Assembly: GCF_017348915.1 (NCBI RefSeq)
Contig: NZ_CP071383.1
Location: 310,001 to 374,000 of the forward strand
DNA length: 64,000 nucleotides
Reading direction: 5' to 3'
DNA from: Leclercia pneumoniae
GTDB taxonomy: Bacteria > Pseudomonadota > Gammaproteobacteria > Enterobacterales > Enterobacteriaceae
Shown: one piece after another, positions 54,281-64,000 of the stretch
How the letters are laid out: the number at the start of each line of letters is the position of its first letter
How positions within the stretch are numbered: the first letter of the stretch is position 1
Position numbers and translations under genes: made by a program
Notes under the pieces: generated by a model
The model's database searches: none
What the model saw: the letters and a program-made list of their open reading frames with translations, nothing else
Told to the model about the DNA's origin: nothing

Positions 54281-54852
54281 GTGAGCGCCCCGCCTTTGCG
54301 GCACTGAGCAAAGTGCAGGATATCCTCTGCCAGGCGTTGTGCGGTATCGACATCGGCCTGGCTACGGTTGACCATCATACGGCTCAGGCACCCCTCCAGC
54401 ACCAAATCCATCTGCTTTGCGACCATCGCCGGATCGTCCACTTCCAGGGTGGTAAGCAGCTCATGAGTAAAATCATGGGAAGCGCGCTTTTGCTGATCGG
54501 CCAACTGATGGATAGGGTGGTCTGGATCCGGGAAGAAGGTACAGGCGGCAATAAACAGACAGCCGGGATAGCGGTGATTACGCACGCACTCAGCGAGCGC
54601 GTTATAGCGCGCCAGCAATTTTTGCTCGGCGCTGAGCTCGTCGTTGAGCCGCAATTGCGTGCGCCAGGTATCGACCTGCTGGCTAAGATAGCGCAGCGCA
54701 TCGTATAGCAACGCCTCTTTATCAGGCCAGAAGCGCATCAGCTCATCCAGCGGATAATCCACCCGTTCGGCGACCATCTCCAGCGTCGTGCTGGCTATTC
54801 CCTGGATCTCAAGTAATTGCAGGGTTTCTCCCAAAACATCTTCGCGTTGCAT
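54277..54852 (-). CDS. yjdC: TetR-family regulator YjdC
   Basis: A 191-residue regulator of the same length and place as E. coli YjdC. The helix-turn-helix is at about 25-50 ([35 protein letters not shown]). AGGAG precedes ATG at 54852; the longer frame reads into dsbD. It lies 46 bp after dsbD on the same strand and may be co-transcribed. Its targets are not known. Confidence 0.9.
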   Translation of the reverse strand: MQREDVLGETLQLLEIQGIASTTLEMVAERVDYPLDELMRFWPDKEALLYDALRYLSQQVDTWRTQLRLNDELSAEQKLLARYNALAECVRNHRYPGCLFIAACTFFPDPDHPIHQLADQQKRASHDFTHELLTTLEVDDPAMVAKQMDLVLEGCLSRMMVNRSQADVDTAQRLAEDILHFAQCRKGGALT

Positions 54853-54898
54853 GATTATCTCCTCTGCATACCGTCGAACGTCCCGTCTACAGTGTCGT

Positions 54899-56605
54899 TT
54901 ACGGTTGTCGATCGCGCAAATGTGCGCTGAAAGCCGTGGCATCCATAAATCCGGTCACTCTCTGGGCCGCCTGCTCCTCGCCCTCTCCGTTAAAGAACAG
55001 AATCGTCGGCAGGCCAAGCACGTTTAATCTCTTCAGCAGGGCCTTATCTTCTGCGTTATTGGCCGTCACGTTTGCCTGAAGCAGAACCGTCTCTTTTAGC
55101 GCATGTTGCACCTGCGGATCGCTAAAGGTGTATTTTTCGAACTCTTTGCAAGCCACGCACCAGTCTGCATAGAGATCGAGCATGACCGGTTTGCCGTTGG
55201 CCTGTGCCAGCGCGCGTTGCAGCTCATCTACATTGCGTACTGGCGTGAAGTTAAGGTGGGCCTGAGATTGCGTCACGTTGACGCCAAATGCCCAATCCTG
55301 CAGAGGACGTACGCTTACCAGCGCGGCGGCCAGAAGGAGGATTTGCACTACGCGCATCCATGCTTGTTTTGCTGACAAACTGGTAATAAAGGCCCACAAG
55401 AAGAAGGCGACGCCGAGCATCGACCAGAGACGTAATCCCCAGGCGTCGCCGACAACGCGCTCCAGCAGGAAAACCGGCAGCGCCAGGATCACAAACCCGA
55501 ACGCGGTTTTCACCTGCGTCATCCAGGGACCGTTTTTAGGTAATAGTCGGTTGCCGAACAGGGTCACCAGGATCAGCGGCAATCCCATACCCAGCGCGTA
55601 GAGATAGAGCGTGCCGCCACCGAGCCACAAATTACCGCTCTGGGCGATATAGAGCAGAATCGCGCTCAGCGGGGCGGTCGTGCAGGGGGAGCAGATGAGC
55701 CCGGCGATAGCGCCCATGGCAAAAACGCCTCCCGCAGAGCCGCCCTGCTGGCGATTGCTCATTAACGTTAAGCGGGTTTGTAGCGATGAAGGCAATTGCA
55801 GGCTGAAGAGACCAAACATCGACAGCGCCAGCAAAGTAAAGAGCACCGAGAGGCCGATCAGAACGTACGGATGCTGAAGCGCAGCCTGGAACTGCAATCC
55901 CGCTGCAGCCACGACCAGACCAAGGGCGGTATACGTCAGGGCCATCCCCTGCACGTAGATAAATGCCAGCAGTAATGCCCGGCCCGTGGAGAGACGCGTT
56001 TTACCGCCAAGGACAATGCCCGAAATAAGCGGGTACATCGGCAATACGCAGGGCGTAAAGGCGATGCCAATGCCGATCAGCAGCGCCCACAGCGCGGAGA
56101 AGGGCAGCTCGCTTTTCGGCGCGGGGTCAGGCCCATTTGTGGCAGGTGCGGAAGGCGCAGAAGGCGCTAAGGCGGCAGCTTGCACCTCACTCAGCGGCAC
56201 CACTTTGGTTTCGGGTGGATAACACAAACCGGCATCGGCACAGCCCTGGTAGGTGACGGTGAGGGTCGCCCCTTTCCCGGCCTGGTTAATGGTCACCGGT
56301 ACGGTGAGCTGTTGCCGGTAGATCTCACTTTTACCGTAAAATTCATCTTCATGCCACTCCCCTGCGGGCAGCGTTGGCGCACCGATAGTGGCCTGAGCAG
56401 GGGTGATGCTGATCTGTTTGCGATAGAGGTAAAACCCCGGCTTCACACTCCAGTTCAGGTTCAGTTCATGTTGGTTTTGCTGAAAATCAAAAACGAACGC
56501 CTGGTCGGCAGGAACGAAGTTTGAACGGCCGGGTGCATCAAACAACCCGGCAAAAACTGAGGTGCTGCACAGCAGCAGGATCAGCGTAAGGAAGCGTTGA
56601 GCCAT
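54899..56605 (-). CDS. dsbD: Thiol:disulfide interchange protein DsbD
   Basis: A 568-residue inner-membrane protein that passes electrons from cytoplasmic thioredoxin to periplasmic DsbC, DsbG and CcmG. Signal peptide residues 1-19 (ends VFA). The N-terminal domain has the cysteine pair [11 protein letters not shown]. The eight-helix core (about 175-440) has the conserved cysteines FTPCVLP and [12 protein letters not shown]. The C-terminal thioredoxin-like domain has DWCVACKEF. Its start overlaps cutA by 25 bp, as in E. coli. Confidence 0.95.
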   Translation of the reverse strand: MAQRFLTLILLLCSTSVFAGLFDAPGRSNFVPADQAFVFDFQQNQHELNLNWSVKPGFYLYRKQISITPAQATIGAPTLPAGEWHEDEFYGKSEIYRQQLTVPVTINQAGKGATLTVTYQGCADAGLCYPPETKVVPLSEVQAAALAPSAPSAPATNGPDPAPKSELPFSALWALLIGIGIAFTPCVLPMYPLISGIVLGGKTRLSTGRALLLAFIYVQGMALTYTALGLVVAAAGLQFQAALQHPYVLIGLSVLFTLLALSMFGLFSLQLPSSLQTRLTLMSNRQQGGSAGGVFAMGAIAGLICSPCTTAPLSAILLYIAQSGNLWLGGGTLYLYALGMGLPLILVTLFGNRLLPKNGPWMTQVKTAFGFVILALPVFLLERVVGDAWGLRLWSMLGVAFFLWAFITSLSAKQAWMRVVQILLLAAALVSVRPLQDWAFGVNVTQSQAHLNFTPVRNVDELQRALAQANGKPVMLDLYADWCVACKEFEKYTFSDPQVQHALKETVLLQANVTANNAEDKALLKRLNVLGLPTILFFNGEGEEQAAQRVTGFMDATAFSAHLRDRQP

Positions 56606-56904
56606 GATAGATAATCGTTATCACCGTGGGAGACTGGCAACACCAGTAACTCCGGGGTCTGGTAAGGGTGGTGAGACTTAAGACAATCGAGGAGCGCCTG
56701 CTGGAGTGAGACTCGGGATTTCAGCAGCATCTGCACTTCGTACTCATGCTCCAGCTTGCCCTCCCAGTAATAGAGCGAGGTGGCGCCAGGCAGAATAGTC
56801 ACGCAGGCGGCAAGCTTTTCAGCCAGGACTTTAGCGGCCAGATCCTGGGCAGTGGCTTCATCGGGTGCGGTGCAGAGAACAACAACAGCGTCAGACATGT
56901 TCAC
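56581..56904 (-). CDS. cutA: CutA divalent-cation tolerance protein
   Basis: A 107-residue trimeric protein linked to copper tolerance and cytochrome maturation in E. coli. The core [32 protein letters not shown] start and the [10 protein letters not shown] and SHHPYQTPE motifs match the family; the metal-site Cys and His residues are in place. It starts with GTG at 56904, with GAGG seven bases upstream; an ATG two codons later is also possible. It is slightly shorter than the 112-residue E. coli protein at the N-terminus. Confidence 0.92.
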   Translation of the reverse strand: MNMSDAVVVLCTAPDEATAQDLAAKVLAEKLAACVTILPGATSLYYWEGKLEHEYEVQMLLKSRVSLQQALLDCLKSHHPYQTPELLVLPVSHGDNDYLSWLNASLR

Positions 56905-56966
56905 AGGTCGACCTCGTTATCGCGAAAAAAACCACTATAGCATGCCGGGCAGTGAAGAATTGATGA

Positions 56967-56993
56967 ATCGGGCCGCTAAGCGGCCCGACTTTA
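56967..56993 (-). terminator. Terminator hairpin after dcuA
   Basis: TCGGGCCGC-TTA-GCGGCCCGA is a perfect nine-base stem 25 bp downstream of the dcuA stop, before the cutA promoter. The T-run on the leftward strand is weak. Confidence 0.65.
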
Positions 56994-57017
56994 ATGATTT
57001 TTACAGCGAAAAGCCTT

Positions 57018-58319
57018 TTACAACAGCATGCCGCCGAAGATGAAACCGAGGATGACGCAGAGGGAAATCGCCACCACACCCGGGATGAGGAAGGCATGGT
57101 TAAATACATATTTACCGATACGTGTAGAGCCTGTGTCATCCATCTCTACCGCCGCCAGCAGGGTGGGATAGGTCGGGAGGACGAACAGCGCAGACACGGC
57201 GGCGAAAGAGGCGATAGCGGTCAGCGGAGTAACGCCCAGCATCAGCGCCGCGGGCATCAGGGCTTTGGTGGTTGCCGCCTGGGAGTAAAGCAGGGTGGCG
57301 GCGAAGAACAGAACGACCGCCAGCAGCCATGGATAGCTATGTAACAGATCGCCCGCTACGGTCTGGATATCACTGATGTGGGCTTTGACAAAGGTGTCAC
57401 CCAGCCAGGCCACGCCCAGTACGCATACGCAGGCGCTCATCCCTGATTTGAAGGTGCTGGCATTGAGCACTTCGCTGGTATCGATTTTACAGGTAATGCT
57501 GATAAGCGTGGCGATGGTCAGCATAAAGACCACAATCGCTTCGTTACGTGGCAGTACCGGATTCTCAATCAGACCTACGGTATCGCTGATGGCAGTAGCG
57601 TAGAACATCACCGCCACGATCCCGATCAGGAACAGCAGTACGGAACGTTTTGCGTGCGGCTTCAGTTCGAAAACCTGGCTCCCGCGCAGTTTGACTTCCC
57701 CCTTCGCCAGGCGCTCCTGGTAAACCGGATCGTCTTTCAGTTCGGCGCCGAGGAAGTTACAGAGGACGGCGGTGATCATCACGGCGATCAGCGTCACCGG
57801 AATACAGATCGCCAGCAGGGTGAGATAGCTGACGCCCATTGGTTCAAGGATACCCGCGAAGAAGACCACCGCAGCGGAGATGGGTGATGCGGTGATCGCA
57901 ATCTGAGACGCCACCACAGCAATGGAGAGCGGGCGAGACGGACGAATCCCTTGCTCTTTTGCCACTTCGGTAATAACGGGCAGGGTGGAAAAAGCGGTAT
58001 GGCCCGTGCCGGCGAGAATGGTCATAAACCAGGTGACCAGCGGTGCCAGGAAGGTAATGTATTTTGGATGGCGGCGCAGCATACGCTCGGCGAGGCTTAC
58101 CAGGTAGTCCATCCCACCGGCCACCTGCATGGCAGCAATGGCGGCGATAACGGCCATGATGATTTCAATGACGTCAAAGGGAATTGCGCCGGGTTTGATT
58201 TGAAAAATGAGGGTAAGAACAAGGACGCCGAGCCCACCGGCGAAACCGATACCGATCCCTCCAAGCCTTGCGCCAAGGTATATCGCCAACAGCACGATGA
58301 CGAGTTCTGCTCCAAACAT
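57018..58319 (-). CDS. dcuA: Anaerobic C4-dicarboxylate antiporter DcuA
   Basis: A 433-residue inner-membrane transporter with about ten segments that exchanges aspartate, fumarate and malate for succinate; in E. coli it also aids aerobic aspartate uptake with AspA. The sequence matches E. coli DcuA throughout, with the same length. It is 114 bp downstream of aspA and on the same strand; a terminator between them sets partly separate expression. Confidence 0.95.
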   Translation of the reverse strand: MFGAELVIVLLAIYLGARLGGIGIGFAGGLGVLVLTLIFQIKPGAIPFDVIEIIMAVIAAIAAMQVAGGMDYLVSLAERMLRRHPKYITFLAPLVTWFMTILAGTGHTAFSTLPVITEVAKEQGIRPSRPLSIAVVASQIAITASPISAAVVFFAGILEPMGVSYLTLLAICIPVTLIAVMITAVLCNFLGAELKDDPVYQERLAKGEVKLRGSQVFELKPHAKRSVLLFLIGIVAVMFYATAISDTVGLIENPVLPRNEAIVVFMLTIATLISITCKIDTSEVLNASTFKSGMSACVCVLGVAWLGDTFVKAHISDIQTVAGDLLHSYPWLLAVVLFFAATLLYSQAATTKALMPAALMLGVTPLTAIASFAAVSALFVLPTYPTLLAAVEMDDTGSTRIGKYVFNHAFLIPGVVAISLCVILGFIFGGMLL

Positions 58320-58382
58320 AGGTGCCTTCCTTGTTTATTAACAAGTTGATATTGAATTGTTGTGGTTTGGTAAACCCCAAAA

Positions 58383-58412
58383 AGAAAAAAGGCACGTCAA
58401 TTGACGTGCCTT
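58383..58412 (-). terminator. Terminator between aspA and dcuA
   Basis: GGCACGTCAATTGACGTGCC is a perfect ten-base self-complementary stem followed leftwards by TTTTTTCTTTTT. Confidence 0.9.
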
Positions 58413-58433
58413 CATGAATTTTAACCTGAACTG

Positions 58434-59870
58434 TTATTGTTCACTTTCATCAGTATATCTTTTCGCTTTGTAGGCCGGGTGCATTAAGTTTTGCGCCGAG
58501 AAGATATCATCCAGTTCGGCTTCTGTCAGCAAGCCACGCTCAAGTACGACCTCTCGCACGCTCTTACCTGTTTCAGCACAAATCTTACCGACGATATCGC
58601 CGTTATGGTGGCCAATGAACGGGTTGAGGTAGGTCACGATGCCGATGGAGTTATAGACGTAGCTTTCACATACCGCTTTGTTGGCGGTAATGCCGTTAAT
58701 GCATTTTTCCAGCAGGTTATAACAGGCGTTGGTCAGAATATGAATGGACTCAAACATCGCCTGGCCGATGACCGGCTCCATTACGTTCAGCTGCAACTGA
58801 CCTGCTTCAGAGGCCATGGTAACGGTGATGTCATTACCGATCACTTTGAAGCAGACCTGGTTAACCACCTCTGGCACCACCGGGTTCACTTTAGCCGGCA
58901 TGATAGAGGAGCCAGCCTGCAACTCTGGCAGGTTGATCTCATTCAGGCCAGCACGCGGGCCGGAAGAGAGCAGGCGCAGGTCATTACAAATTTTAGACAG
59001 CTTAACGGCCAGACGCTTCAGGGCGCTATGCACCATGACGTAGGCGCCGCAGTCGGAGGTAGCTTCAATCAGATCTTCTGCCGGGCTGACCGCAAGGTTG
59101 GAGACTTCTGCCAGCTTCTGTACCGCCAGCTGCTGGTAGCCATCCGGCGTATTCAGGCGTGTACCGATAGCGGTGGCGCCCAGGTTCACTTCCAGCAGCA
59201 GCTCGGAAGTGCGCATCAGGTTTTTGGTCTCTTCGTTCAGCAGCACGTTAAATGCGTGGAATTCCTGGCCGAGGGTCATTGGCACCGCGTCTTGCAGCTG
59301 GGTGCGACCCATTTTCAGAATGTCCTGGAACTCGACCGCTTTGTTCTGGAAACCTTCGCCCAGTTGATTAATGGCATCCACCAGTTTCACCACAGAGGCG
59401 TAGACCGCAATACGGAAGCCGGTAGGGTAGGCATCGTTGGTGGACTGGCATTTGTTAACGTGGTCGTTCGGATTCAGGTACTGGTACTCACCTTTCTGGT
59501 GACCCATCAGCTCCAGGCCGATGTTGGCCAGTACCTCGTTAGTATTCATATTAACGGAAGTGCCCGCGCCGCCCTGGTAGACGTCCACCGGGAATTGGTC
59601 CATGCACTTGCCGTTGTTCAGCACCTCATCGCAGGCGGCGATGATCGCGTTTGCAACGCTTTTAGGAATGGTTTGCAGCTCTTTATTTGCCAGCGCTGCC
59701 GCTTTCTTCACCATTACCATGCCGCGTACAAACTCAGGGATATCACTGATTTTGCTGTTGCTGATGTAGAAGTTTTCAATCGCTCTCAGAGTATGAATAC
59801 CGTAATAGGCATCCGCTGGAACTTCCCTGGTACCCAACAAATCTTCTTCGATACGAATGTTGTTTAACAT
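58434..59870 (-). CDS. aspA: Aspartate ammonia-lyase
   Basis: A 478-residue enzyme that converts aspartate to fumarate and ammonia, feeding fumarate respiration together with DcuA. The fumarase-family signature [11 protein letters not shown] is present, as are TSVNMNTNE and the [16 protein letters not shown] loop. The start at 59870 is preceded by AAGAAGGTTCAC and gives the E. coli length. The segment around residues 220-290 differs from E. coli more than the rest, but the frame is intact. Confidence 0.95.
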   Translation of the reverse strand: MLNNIRIEEDLLGTREVPADAYYGIHTLRAIENFYISNSKISDIPEFVRGMVMVKKAAALANKELQTIPKSVANAIIAACDEVLNNGKCMDQFPVDVYQGGAGTSVNMNTNEVLANIGLELMGHQKGEYQYLNPNDHVNKCQSTNDAYPTGFRIAVYASVVKLVDAINQLGEGFQNKAVEFQDILKMGRTQLQDAVPMTLGQEFHAFNVLLNEETKNLMRTSELLLEVNLGATAIGTRLNTPDGYQQLAVQKLAEVSNLAVSPAEDLIEATSDCGAYVMVHSALKRLAVKLSKICNDLRLLSSGPRAGLNEINLPELQAGSSIMPAKVNPVVPEVVNQVCFKVIGNDITVTMASEAGQLQLNVMEPVIGQAMFESIHILTNACYNLLEKCINGITANKAVCESYVYNSIGIVTYLNPFIGHHNGDIVGKICAETGKSVREVVLERGLLTEAELDDIFSAQNLMHPAYKAKRYTDESEQ

Positions 59871-60205
59871 GTGAACCTTCTTTTCAAGCTGCCGATTGAT
59901 TGCACTAAACACACAGTATATCTGTGGTTATGTCTATTTACTGACCGACGATTATCCCAATGAGCGACCAGATATCCGAGATCATATGCTGATGATAGCG
60001 AAATGCCGTAATCTGGATCACTTATTATCGACCCTGTTGCATGATAATTATCAATTTGTGAAATGAGTCACCGCTTTAATGTTTCCAAAAAAAATATCCG
60101 TGCAAACCGATTGAATTTTGGCTAACCGCCCTCATTTCGAACAGACGCGAATCGCGAAAATGTTCAGACAGGGGCCACAGGGCCTCTGCCACACAGGAGA
60201 AGCCA
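59871..60205. other. aspA-fxsA divergent regulatory region with a CRP-like site
   Basis: 335 bp without a gene. TGTGAAATGAGTCACC at 60057-60072 fits the CRP pattern TGTGA-N6-TCACA with one mismatch; in E. coli aspA is activated by CRP and FNR. I did not find a clear FNR box. AGGAGAAGCC at the right end is the fxsA ribosome site. Confidence 0.5.
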
Positions 60206-60676
60206 GTGCGCTGGATACCGTTAGTTGCTATTTTTCTTTATGTTTATATTGAGATTTCGATTTTTATTCAGGTCGCCCACGTCTTTGGCGTCCTGCTGAC
60301 CCTGATTCTCGTCATCTTTACGTCGGTGATTGGGATGTCTCTGGTACGGAACCAGGGTTTCAAAAATTTCCTGTTAATGCAGCAAAAGATGGCCGCAGGC
60401 GAGAGTCCGGCGGCAGAAATGATCAAAAGCGTCTCGCTGATTATTGCGGGCCTGCTGCTGTTACTGCCCGGATTTTTCACCGATTTCCTGGGGCTGCTAC
60501 TGTTGCTGCCGCCGGTGCAAAAACATCTGACCATGAAGCTGATGCCGCACCTGCGCTTTAATCGTATGCCGGGTGGTGGCTTTAGCGCGGGGACGGGCGG
60601 GGGCGAAACCTTTGACGGTGAGTATCATCGCAAGGACGATGAGCGCGATCGTCTTGACCATAAAGACGACCGCTAA
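60206..60676 (+). CDS. fxsA: FxsA family membrane protein
   Basis: A 156-residue inner-membrane protein, 158 residues in E. coli. It has two or three hydrophobic segments near the N-terminus and one around 75-100 (LLLLLPGFFTDFLGLLLLLPP), and a hydrophilic glycine- and aspartate-rich tail. In E. coli its overproduction relieves F-plasmid exclusion of phage T7. GTG start with AGGAG seven bases upstream. It is transcribed away from aspA. Confidence 0.93.
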   Translation: MRWIPLVAIFLYVYIEISIFIQVAHVFGVLLTLILVIFTSVIGMSLVRNQGFKNFLLMQQKMAAGESPAAEMIKSVSLIIAGLLLLLPGFFTDFLGLLLLLPPVQKHLTMKLMPHLRFNRMPGGGFSAGTGGGETFDGEYHRKDDERDRLDHKDDR

Positions 60677-60708
60677 GAAAAGCGCCCGGCATTGCCGGGC
60701 GCTTTTTT
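60677..60708. terminator. Bidirectional terminator between fxsA and yjeH
   Basis: AAAAGCGCCCGGC-ATT-GCCGGGCGCTTTTTT is a strong symmetric stem with A and T runs, directly after the fxsA stop and overlapping the yjeH end. Confidence 0.92.
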
Positions 60709-61948
60709 ATGCTGTGCGGCCGCGCGCGGGTAAAAAGCACCACAGCCCCGCCAGCATGACAATGGCATACAAACTCTTCCAGCCCACCATCGCCAGCAAC
60801 AACAGACAGAGCACGCCGCCCACAACCGCCAACGCCTTATAACGTCCTTTCAGCAGCCGCGCGCCTGCCAGCATACAGAGCAGGTAGATCATAATGAAGA
60901 TACCGTTGGCATAGACGATAAGGGCATCCAGATTAATGTTAAGCCAGTAGATGCCCAGCGTACTCAGCACACAGCAGCCCAGTACGGCATTAAGGGCATT
61001 CAGCGGTAGATGACGCTGAGAAAGTCTTGCCAGCGGGCTGGTGGGTTTGTAGAGCGCCTGCGACCAGACCAGACGCGCAAAACTCTGAATGTAGATATTT
61101 AGACTGGCAAAGCAGGCCAGATAGCCAATCACGCAGGCGACCCACAACGCTTTTGTGCCAAACAACTGCACCACAATACCGGGCAGCGACGCCGCCGCCG
61201 CTTTATCTTCCCCAAAGGCGTTGAAGTGCAACACCAGCACCGTACAGGCCCAGTAGACCGTGCCGGCCAACAGCAGGCCGATCATCAGTGCGCGCGGGAA
61301 ATCTCGCTCGGGCTGTTTAAACTCTGACGCCAGGTGCGCAAAGGCTTCCAGCCCGACAAAACACCAGAACATCACCGACAATGCGGCAAACAGCGGGGGC
61401 AATTCCACTTCGCCGATGGATGGGAAGGGGATTTCGTGCAGCTGGATATTGCCCGCCCACCAGATAGCGACAATCAACGCCACAATAAGCAGCGCAATCA
61501 ACGTTTGTAAGTTAGCGCTGGAGCTGGCACCCCGTGAACCCACCCACCAGACAATCGCCAGCGTCCCCAGCTCGGCAAACAGCAACTGCTCATCGTGCCA
61601 GCCAAAGAGCGCCTGACCGAAACCAGCGGCAATGTGCAACGCAGCGGGCAGACCTACCGGAATCACGGATAAGAATAGCCACCCCGTTACCCGTTCAAGA
61701 CGAGGGCCAAACGCCATGCCGACAAAATGCGCTACGCCGCCGGCGCTGGGAAAGTGACGACCCAGAATCGCAAAGACAATCGCCACCGGGAACACCAGCA
61801 CGATTAAGAGCGGCCACGCCCACAGGCTATTATCGCCTGCAACCAGCGCCGTAAGAGCGGGTACGGCAAAGACGCCTGTTCCTAATAAAGAGGTCGAGAG
61901 CAAGCCGACGCCTTGCGCCAGGCCCAACTCCTGTTTGAGTCCACTCAT
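60707..61948 (-). CDS. yjeH: L-methionine/branched-chain amino acid exporter YjeH
   Basis: A 413-residue APC-superfamily transporter with about 12 membrane segments. The N-terminal GLLSTSLLGTGVFAVPAL region is the conserved substrate-binding helix of the family. In E. coli YjeH exports methionine and branched-chain amino acids. It starts 179 bp from groS and is divergent from it. Confidence 0.93.
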   Translation of the reverse strand: MSGLKQELGLAQGVGLLSTSLLGTGVFAVPALTALVAGDNSLWAWPLLIVLVFPVAIVFAILGRHFPSAGGVAHFVGMAFGPRLERVTGWLFLSVIPVGLPAALHIAAGFGQALFGWHDEQLLFAELGTLAIVWWVGSRGASSSANLQTLIALLIVALIVAIWWAGNIQLHEIPFPSIGEVELPPLFAALSVMFWCFVGLEAFAHLASEFKQPERDFPRALMIGLLLAGTVYWACTVLVLHFNAFGEDKAAAASLPGIVVQLFGTKALWVACVIGYLACFASLNIYIQSFARLVWSQALYKPTSPLARLSQRHLPLNALNAVLGCCVLSTLGIYWLNINLDALIVYANGIFIMIYLLCMLAGARLLKGRYKALAVVGGVLCLLLLAMVGWKSLYAIVMLAGLWCFLPARGRTA

Positions 61949-61988
61949 CTACTTCGTCCTGCCACCATCAAAAGAGAGGCGATGGTAA

Positions 61989-62420
<432 letters not shown>

Positions 62421-62447
62421 TTTACGCACGAAACTGTACGAATTTGA

Positions 62448-64000
<1,553 letters not shown>

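Noticed and set aside
58491..59867. A 458-codon open frame antisense to aspA
   Set aside because: The aspA frame is certain and the opposite translation is rich in His, Gln and Val without domain features; it is a shadow.

Overview
The window is chromosomal DNA from a GC-rich member of the Enterobacteriaceae, most like the Enterobacter/Lelliottia/Leclercia/Klebsiella group. Backbone genes follow the order known around 92-94 min of the Escherichia coli map (fdhF ... phnP-phnC, yjdM, crfC, yjcZ, proP ... pheU, yjdC, dsbD, cutA, dcuA, aspA, fxsA, yjeH, groS, groL). Their proteins are close to the E. coli ones, but the accessory genes between them differ. Genus is an inference from gene content and base composition judged by eye.

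Left part (1-11.4 kb): the 5' three quarters of fdhF (selenocysteine formate dehydrogenase H, leftward, TGA at codon 140 with a SECIS hairpin). Next comes a carbohydrate locus: a leftward operon of an ABC importer (ATPase, permease, binding protein), a D-lyxose isomerase, a class II aldolase and a PfkB kinase. It is bracketed by an OmpR-type response regulator on one side and a hybrid histidine kinase on the other. The isomerase carries a one-base frameshift in a homopolymer.

Middle (11.4-31.3 kb): yjdP, then the complete C-P lyase operon phnCDEFGHIJKLMNOP (leftward; phnE intact, phnB absent), yjdM, a 600-bp leader-like region with a 19-codon ORF, the dynamin-like gene crfC with yjcZ, the 2-keto-3-deoxygluconate permease kdgT behind a KdgR-like operator, the osmoprotectant symporter proP behind its CRP and sigma-S type promoters, and a NicO-family metal exporter gene.

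Island (31.39-52.61 kb): a 21-kb genomic island inserted in the 3' end of tRNA-Phe (pheU), bounded by a perfect 49-bp direct repeat. It holds a 16-residue tandem-repeat protein, a type IC restriction-modification system (EcoR124I-like hsdR, hsdS, hsdM), a DUF262/DUF1524 (GmrSD-like) nuclease, a WYL regulator, a YaaW-like protein, small accessory proteins (secreted protein, HTH protein, LRAT-like protein, DUF2787 protein, two unknowns), two tyrosine recombinases flanking a DUF927 ATPase, and a membrane-anchored coiled-coil GIY-YIG nuclease. Three neighbouring genes share a GGACA-N5-TGTCC-type palindrome 42-49 bp before their starts. Restriction genes and the GIY-YIG gene are visibly AT-richer than the backbone.

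Right part (52.6-64 kb): an AraC regulator with an RhtB/LysE exporter, then yjdC, dsbD, cutA (disulfide and copper functions), dcuA and aspA (anaerobic C4-dicarboxylate metabolism), fxsA, yjeH, and groS-groL behind a textbook sigma-32 promoter. groL runs off the window.

Palindromic elements built on CCCTCTCCC/GGGAGAGGG lie in five intergenic sites of the backbone, and I saw none in the island.
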